From SIG469 sp964384255 (GTDB lineage: Bacteria; Bacillota; Clostridia; Oscillospirales; Oscillospiraceae): a stretch of 16,677 nt of DNA. The notes below the pieces were generated by a model. That model made no database searches. It saw only the letters and a list, made by a program, of their open reading frames with translations, and was not told the DNA's origin. How positions within the stretch are numbered: the stretch's first letter is position 1; each line of letters opens with the position of its first letter. Below, piece by piece: positions 12,059-16,677 of this stretch. A program made the translations under genes and the position numbers. The stretch spans positions 1 to 16,677 of the forward strand of contig CAYLKH010000049.1 of assembly GCA_964384255.1 (NCBI GenBank), in the 5' to 3' direction.

Positions 12059-14323
12059 CTATTTTCTAAAAGTGATATTGCCCAGCTCATCTGTCCGCAT
12101 TATGTCCACACCAAAGGATTCGAGACGATAAAGAGCCTCCTCGGTGGGATGACCGTAGTTGTTGCTGCCCACTGAAATGATCGCGTCTTCCGGCTCGGCA
12201 GCTTCCAGCAGCTGCTGACCGGTGGAATATTTTGAACCGTGATGACCAACCACAAGAAGCTCAATGTCGGAGATGCCTTTTTGAGAAACCAGCTGGTTTT
12301 CCATGTTTTCATCCATGTCGGCTGTAACCAGTATATCATAATCCTCGTAGGAAATCACCATACTAAGACACAGCTCGTTACTGCTGCTGCCGTCCAGAGG
12401 ACCGAAAAGGTCGATACCGGACGAACCAAAAGCGACATAAGTATCGCTTGACAGGACAACAGTCTCGCAATCGTTGGCGCTGGCGGCCTGAATTATCTCC
12501 TGCCGCAGCCCGGACGTATCTTCGACATCCGGGATAATAACAGTATCTACATCGTAGGTGTTGATAATATAGGGAACATATTCTGCGTGGTCGGAGTGAT
12601 AGTGGGTAACGATAAGTACGTCTATATTGTTGGAATCCAGGGAACAGAGATAGCTGTCCAGAGCGCTGTCGGGTGATTTTGTACCTCCACAATCGATAAC
12701 GACAGTGTCGCCACGGGAGGTTGCTACCAGACACTGACCCTGCCCCACATCCAAAGCCGTAAAGGACAGATTCGTTTCGTTCACATACATCATATTTGAA
12801 AAATAAGCGGCAAAAAACGCCAGTATGCAGGAGGCTATCTGGACATATGGCCGTTTGATTTTCAGTACAACAGATAATATGACAACGACATAAACGTAAA
12901 TCAGCCACAACTTGTAGAAAATAACGTTGACAGAAACGGTCGCAAAGGGGATCTTGCACATCAGCGGGACAACTGCGCTTATATAGCGGATAAGAAGCAC
13001 GGGGATGTTGGACAATACTGAACCCAGGCCAAACCACAGCCACGCAACAGGCAGAATGACCATCCCTACCATAAAGCACAGACTAAAGGCCCATAGCGTC
13101 AAAAGGTTGGACAGGGGAGATATAACACATACTGAGCCGAAGCATATCGCAAGTATCGGCGAGGTCGAAAGCATAACTCCAAAACTGGTGGAAATCGAGC
13201 TGAGAATAAAGTTCAAAACGTATTTAACCAGTTTGGTTGACTTGATTTTAATACCATACAGCCTCGTCACTATTTTTCTGTCTTTAAGCCATTGGTATAT
13301 GGACGGAGTAAACAGGGTAATACCGGCGCAGCAGGCAAAGCTGAGCTGAAAGGCAGCGTTGGCTATGACAAATGGATTCACGGCCAGTAGCACAAGCATT
13401 GCCAGGGAAAGGTTTGTTATTCCGTCGCTGTCCCGGTATAACAGAGATGCCGACATGGACATGATGTACATTATCGAGGCTCTGCAAACCGAAGGGGTAA
13501 AACCGTTCATGGCAGAAAAGAATATTATAACAGGGAACGCTATGGCGGCGGTCAGCCTGCGCCTTATTGCCAACAGGGATATAATGCTCACCAGAAAACC
13601 GATATGGAGGCCGGAAACCACAAATATATGGGTCAGCCCCGCTGTTTTCATCTGAAGCAAAAATGTGTCGGAAACATACTGATCATCGCCCAAAAGCAAA
13701 GCTCTCATAAAGCTGCTTTCATATTGGGGATAAAGCCTGTCCAGCATATTGCCCATAGCGTGGGCAAGCTTCGCGGGGTAAAATCTGACTGGAAACTTTT
13801 CCGGTCGATAAATGTTTGGCTGGTCCGAAGTGGAAGCCTTAAGGGTATAGCCGTTGGAATAATAGATCAGAGTAGATTCGTTATAAATGGTGTCGGCTAA
13901 TTTGACCTTTGCGTCAACGCTGACTACATCCCCGGGAATAAGCTCAACATCATTGGAATAGAAATATAGCAGCGATTTCCAGCTTTTGCCATCGATGACG
14001 ATATTGGCCTGCACCTTTGTGCCATACCCCAAATACTGGCTATAATCTGTGACCAGGGCGGAAATATGCATATCCTTGCCGTCGTATTTTTCGGCGGGTT
14101 GACGGAACAGCCTGTTGTATCCGGAATACCATGTCAGCCCAAGAGCAGAAGCCAGAAGGATAATGATCAGACGCTTGCCCAGATCGTTTTTGAGCATATA
14201 TCCAATGCTGCTCAGTACAGCCAGTCCGACGGCTATGTACAAATCGTATTCAGTTGGAAGAAAATACACAGCCAGAAACACGGCGGCCGCAAAGGAAAAC
14301 GCAAAGGTTGCAAGCTTTCTCAT
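12059..14323 (-). CDS. comEC: ComEC/Rec2 DNA-uptake channel protein
   Basis: 754 residues, full length. ComEC is the membrane channel that carries single-stranded DNA into the cell during natural transformation. The N-terminus has several membrane helices and an OB-like soluble loop (KYDGKDMHISALVTDYSQYL...). The central competence domain shows LLLGDDQYVSD and HIFVVSGLHIGFLVSIISL, then many helices. The C-terminal metallo-beta-lactamase-like domain begins ALDVGQGQCLVATSRGDTVVIDCGG and keeps the metal motif THYHSDHAEYV (about 12588-12608), VVGHHGSKYST and a final GHPTEEAL. SD GGGAG (14332-14336) is 8 nt before the ATG. An intrinsic terminator lies just upstream (14348-14384), and no good promoter is seen between it and the ATG. 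The gene looks intact, so transformation ability is possible; other com genes are not in the window. Confidence 0.96.
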   Translation of the reverse strand: MRKLATFAFSFAAAVFLAVYFLPTEYDLYIAVGLAVLSSIGYMLKNDLGKRLIIILLASALGLTWYSGYNRLFRQPAEKYDGKDMHISALVTDYSQYLGYGTKVQANIVIDGKSWKSLLYFYSNDVELIPGDVVSVDAKVKLADTIYNESTLIYYSNGYTLKASTSDQPNIYRPEKFPVRFYPAKLAHAMGNMLDRLYPQYESSFMRALLLGDDQYVSDTFLLQMKTAGLTHIFVVSGLHIGFLVSIISLLAIRRRLTAAIAFPVIIFFSAMNGFTPSVCRASIMYIMSMSASLLYRDSDGITNLSLAMLVLLAVNPFVIANAAFQLSFACCAGITLFTPSIYQWLKDRKIVTRLYGIKIKSTKLVKYVLNFILSSISTSFGVMLSTSPILAICFGSVCVISPLSNLLTLWAFSLCFMVGMVILPVAWLWFGLGSVLSNIPVLLIRYISAVVPLMCKIPFATVSVNVIFYKLWLIYVYVVVILSVVLKIKRPYVQIASCILAFFAAYFSNMMYVNETNLSFTALDVGQGQCLVATSRGDTVVIDCGGTKSPDSALDSYLCSLDSNNIDVLIVTHYHSDHAEYVPYIINTYDVDTVIIPDVEDTSGLRQEIIQAASANDCETVVLSSDTYVAFGSSGIDLFGPLDGSSSNELCLSMVISYEDYDILVTADMDENMENQLVSQKGISDIELLVVGHHGSKYSTGQQLLEAAEPEDAIISVGSNNYGHPTEEALYRLESFGVDIMRTDELGNITFRK

Positions 14324-14347
14324 GGCTCCAGCTCCCGTAAACAGTAT

Positions 14348-14384
14348 AAAAAAGCTGCCACTTCTGGTGGGTGGCAGCTTTTTT
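14348..14384. terminator. Strong intrinsic terminator after the HIT gene
   Basis: AAAAAAGCTGCCAC / GTGGCAGCTTTTTT, a 14-bp stem (8 GC-rich pairs plus 6 A-T pairs) with a 9-nt loop. It starts 8 nt after the HIT gene stop on the minus strand and is symmetric, so it could act on both strands. It also lies 24 nt ahead of the comEC ATG. Confidence 0.92.
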
Positions 14385-14391
14385 GGCTTGG

Positions 14392-14727
14392 TTAGTTGAA
14401 CTGATCAAGGGTTTTGCCGCCCAGCACATGAAAGTGAAGGTGGAAAACGCTCTGGCCTGCGGATTCGCCACAGTTGGAAACAACACGGTATTCTTCGATA
14501 CCCTGCTGCTGGGCGATTTTGGGGATAACTGAGAAAATGTGACCGATAATGGAGCAGTTGTCTTCGCTGATTTCGGAAACAGAGGACAGATGGAGCTTGG
14601 GTATCACAAGGATATGAACAGGCGCCAGGGGAGAAATATCCTTAAATCCATAGCAAAGCTCATCCTCATATACTTTGGTCGAGGGGATGTCTCCGGAAAT
14701 TATGTTGCAAAACAGACAGTCAGACAT
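14392..14727 (-). CDS. hinT: HIT-family nucleotide hydrolase (HinT-like)
   Basis: 111 residues from the ATG at 14727. AGGAGG (14734-14739) is 6 nt upstream; a start 12 codons further up would lie inside alaS and lacks an SD. HIT proteins hydrolyse purine nucleoside phosphoramidates and adenylated lysine. Hallmarks are the N-terminal CLFCNIISGDIPSTKVYEDE (with a CxxC), PLAPVHILVIPKLH, and the C-terminal histidine triad VFHLHFHVLGG. The SD overlaps the alaS stop codon and the spacing is 10 nt, so it is co-transcribed and coupled with alaS. A link is sensible because HinT can hydrolyse aminoacyl-adenylates released by tRNA synthetases. Transcription ends at 14348-14384. Confidence 0.93.
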   Translation of the reverse strand: MSDCLFCNIISGDIPSTKVYEDELCYGFKDISPLAPVHILVIPKLHLSSVSEISEDNCSIIGHIFSVIPKIAQQQGIEEYRVVSNCGESAGQSVFHLHFHVLGGKTLDQFN

Positions 14728-14737
14728 GGTACGCCTC

Positions 14738-16677
14738 CTATTTTTTAACGTGTTCTTCCACAAAGTTGTCGACTATGGCAAGGGCATTGTCCAGCATGAC
14801 CAGATCTTTGCCGCCGCCCATAGCGCTTTCGGGCTTGCCGCCGCCGCTGCCGCCGCAGATCCTGGTGACAGCCTTGATAATGTCGCCTGCACGGATACCG
14901 GCAGCCACAGCCTGCTTGCCGCAAACGGCGTTGAAGGTAATTTTTCCATCAGTTACAGAGGACAGAACGGCAACAACAGTTTCGTCTTTGTCGCGCATAA
15001 GGTCGCCCATTTTGCGAAGTGCGTCGCCATCCATGTTCTGCAAGGTCGCGGTAACGACATTAAGACCTTCTACCTTCTTGGCTGCAAAGAGGAAGCGTTC
15101 TGCATCAGACATAAGGAGTCTGGATTGCATCCGGTCGGCGCTCTGACGAAGCTCTTTCATTTCGGCCATGAAGGAAGCCGCCTTCCGTCCCAGTTCGTCG
15201 GGAGTGGTTTTGAGAGTGTCGGCCACACGACGGATAAAGCGGATGCGTTCCTCGCTTTGCTCAAGATAGGCTTTGCCGGTCACGGCTTCGATACGGCGGA
15301 CACCGGAGGCTACAGAGAACTCGGAAACGATTCGGAAGGGTCCGGCTTTTGCGGTGTTGTCAAGATGGGTACCGCCACAAAGTTCGATGGACTTGTCGCC
15401 CATTTTTACAACACGGACAATATCGCCGTACTTTTCGCCGAACAGAGCCATAGCGCCCAGCTTACGCGCTTCGTCAATGGGCATTTCGGAAACGGTGACC
15501 TCCATACCATCGAGGATATAGTCGTTGACAAGGGCAGTCACCTGAGCAAGCTCTTCGGCGGTGATGGCGGAAAAATGGGTAAAGTCGAATCTCAGGTGGT
15601 CAGGCTCAACAAGGGAGCCTGCCTGCTCAACATGGGTGCCAAGGACCTCGCGAAGCGCCTTCTGGAGCAGATGAGTAGCGCTGTGGGCGCGCATAGTGGC
15701 CTTGCGGCGCTCAACGTCGATCTCGGCGCTGACAATAGAATCGGCGTTCAGCTCGCCTTCGATTATTTCGCCAACGTGGAGGAACTTGCCGTCGCCGGTT
15801 TTCTGAACGTTGGTGATCTCGATTTTCAGACCGTCGGCAGTAATAAAGCCGTGGTCAGCTACCTGGCCGCCGCTTTCGGCGTAGAAGGGAGTTTTATCGA
15901 GGACTATGGTTGCTTCCTCTCCTGCATAAGCGGTGGCGCGAAGCTCGCCCTCAACAGCGATGGCAAGAACCTTTGCGTCGGGTTCGGCAAAAGAGGTGTA
16001 GCCGGTAAAGCGGGTAGTAATAGATTTGTCAAGCCCCAGGTCAGCGGATGCCCAGGCAAGGTCGCCAAGAGCGGCTCGGGCAGCTCTTGCCCGTTCCTTC
16101 TGCTCCTGCATCAGCTGGGCAAAGCCGTCCTGATCAACGGTCATGCCTTCTTCTTCGGCGATTTCAATGGTCAGATCGATAGGGAATCCATAGGTGTCGT
16201 AAAGACGGAAAGCATCGGCTCCGGAGAAAACGGTTTCGTTTTTGGCTCTGTGTTCAGCCATAAGGTCGGAAAGTATTTTCATGCCGCCGTCGATGGTTTT
16301 GGCAAAGCTTTCCTCTTCCATGGTGATAACTCGTGTGATATAATCCTGCTTTTCAACAAGCTCGGGATAAGCGGTTTTGTTTTCGCTGATGACAGTGGCG
16401 CAGACCTTGTAGAGGAAAGGCTCATTTACTCCCAGCAGCTTACCATGGCGGGCAGCTCTGCGGAGCAAACGGCGGAGAACATAACCGCGGCCTTCGTTGG
16501 ACGGGAGAATACCGTCACCTATCATAAAGGTGGCGCTGCGGATGTGGTCGGTTATGACCCGGAGAGAAACGTCGATCTTGCTGCTCTGGCCGTAAGTAGC
16601 GCCGGTGATCTCGCTGACCTTGCGGGTTATGTTCATAACGGTATCAACATCGAACAGAGAGTTGACGCCCTGACATA
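14738..16677 (-). CDS. alaS: Alanyl-tRNA synthetase, 5' end outside the window
   Basis: 645 residues are visible, reading without break to the window edge (CQGVNSLFDVDTVMNITRKVSEI...), so the gene continues upstream; about the first 220 residues, with class II motifs 1 and 2, are missing. It charges tRNA-Ala and edits mis-charged Ser/Gly. Present are the end of the catalytic domain (GDGILPSNEGRGYVLRRLLRRAAR), the FPIDLT segment (YGFPIDLTIEIAEEEG), the editing-domain zinc motifs RAHSATHLLQKAL (HSATH 15672-15686) and ELCGGTHLDNT (about 15364-15381), and the C-Ala domain with a glycine-rich CGGSGGGKPESAMGGG. The stop TAG overlaps the SD of the HIT gene. An internal ATG at 16636 is not the start because homologous sequence continues before it. 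Confidence 0.97.
   Translation of the reverse strand, partial: CQGVNSLFDVDTVMNITRKVSEITGATYGQSSKIDVSLRVITDHIRSATFMIGDGILPSNEGRGYVLRRLLRRAARHGKLLGVNEPFLYKVCATVISENKTAYPELVEKQDYITRVITMEEESFAKTIDGGMKILSDLMAEHRAKNETVFSGADAFRLYDTYGFPIDLTIEIAEEEGMTVDQDGFAQLMQEQKERARAARAALGDLAWASADLGLDKSITTRFTGYTSFAEPDAKVLAIAVEGELRATAYAGEEATIVLDKTPFYAESGGQVADHGFITADGLKIEITNVQKTGDGKFLHVGEIIEGELNADSIVSAEIDVERRKATMRAHSATHLLQKALREVLGTHVEQAGSLVEPDHLRFDFTHFSAITAEELAQVTALVNDYILDGMEVTVSEMPIDEARKLGAMALFGEKYGDIVRVVKMGDKSIELCGGTHLDNTAKAGPFRIVSEFSVASGVRRIEAVTGKAYLEQSEERIRFIRRVADTLKTTPDELGRKAASFMAEMKELRQSADRMQSRLLMSDAERFLFAAKKVEGLNVVTATLQNMDGDALRKMGDLMRDKDETVVAVLSSVTDGKITFNAVCGKQAVAAGIRAGDIIKAVTRICGGSGGGKPESAMGGGKDLVMLDNALAIVDNFVEEHVKK

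Noticed and set aside
1..16677. Mobile elements, phage genes, CRISPR arrays, tRNA or rRNA genes
   Set aside because: No transposase or integrase, repeat-spacer arrays, terminal repeats, cloverleaf sequences or rRNA motifs were seen. The genes are mostly conserved core functions.

Overview
The window looks like chromosomal DNA of a Bacillota (Firmicutes) bacterium, most likely a Clostridia-type anaerobe. The reasons are strong AGGAGG-type Shine-Dalgarno (SD) sites, sigma-A-like promoters, rho-independent terminators, an S-box (SAM-I) riboswitch, a ribonuclease M5-type Toprim/DUF4093 protein, a short archaeal/Thermotoga-type S-adenosylhomocysteine hydrolase, and a flavin/Fe-S ene-reductase typical of anaerobes. 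Base composition is moderate. I see no rRNA, tRNA, insertion sequence, phage gene or CRISPR array. The taxonomic placement is inference.

Layout, left to right. (1) 1-2700: a divergent pair, with a truncated enoyl-CoA hydratase/isomerase-family gene on the minus strand (near-consensus promoter at 391-419) and a 679-residue FMN/4Fe-4S/FAD ene-reductase on the plus strand. They may form a small accessory catabolic or reductive module. (2) 2700-5370: purC (minus), a ZIP-family metal transporter (plus) and a rhomboid-fold membrane protein with a Cys/His-rich tail (minus, TTG start). Convergent pairs are separated by perfect hairpins. (3) 5490-9955: a plus-strand run for the SAM cycle, ahcY then an HD-domain phosphohydrolase, followed by a consensus promoter, a SAM-I riboswitch with terminator, metK, and a UDP-ManNAc-dehydrogenase-type gene (wecC) 3 nt after metK. 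(4) 9867-16677: a minus-strand run, in transcription order alaS (5' end outside the window), a HIT protein, a terminator, comEC, holA, rnmV, a terminator/SD hairpin and an HD-domain protein whose 3' end overlaps wecC by 89 nt.

How the genes fit together: metK makes SAM under feedback from the SAM riboswitch, and ahcY removes the SAH left by methyl transfer. The HD enzyme beside ahcY probably acts on nucleotides. The alaS/hinT and comEC/holA/rnmV blocks are housekeeping or information-processing genes. The points most worth a second look are the hairpin that is both the rnmV terminator and the cover over the next gene's SD, a nucleotide-sugar dehydrogenase placed under a SAM riboswitch, the HxExK active-site motif of the SAH hydrolase, the altered active-site region of the ene-reductase next to a retro-Claisen-hydrolase-like protein, and the rhomboid-like pseudoprotease. 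No wholly new multi-gene defence or mobile system is evident.
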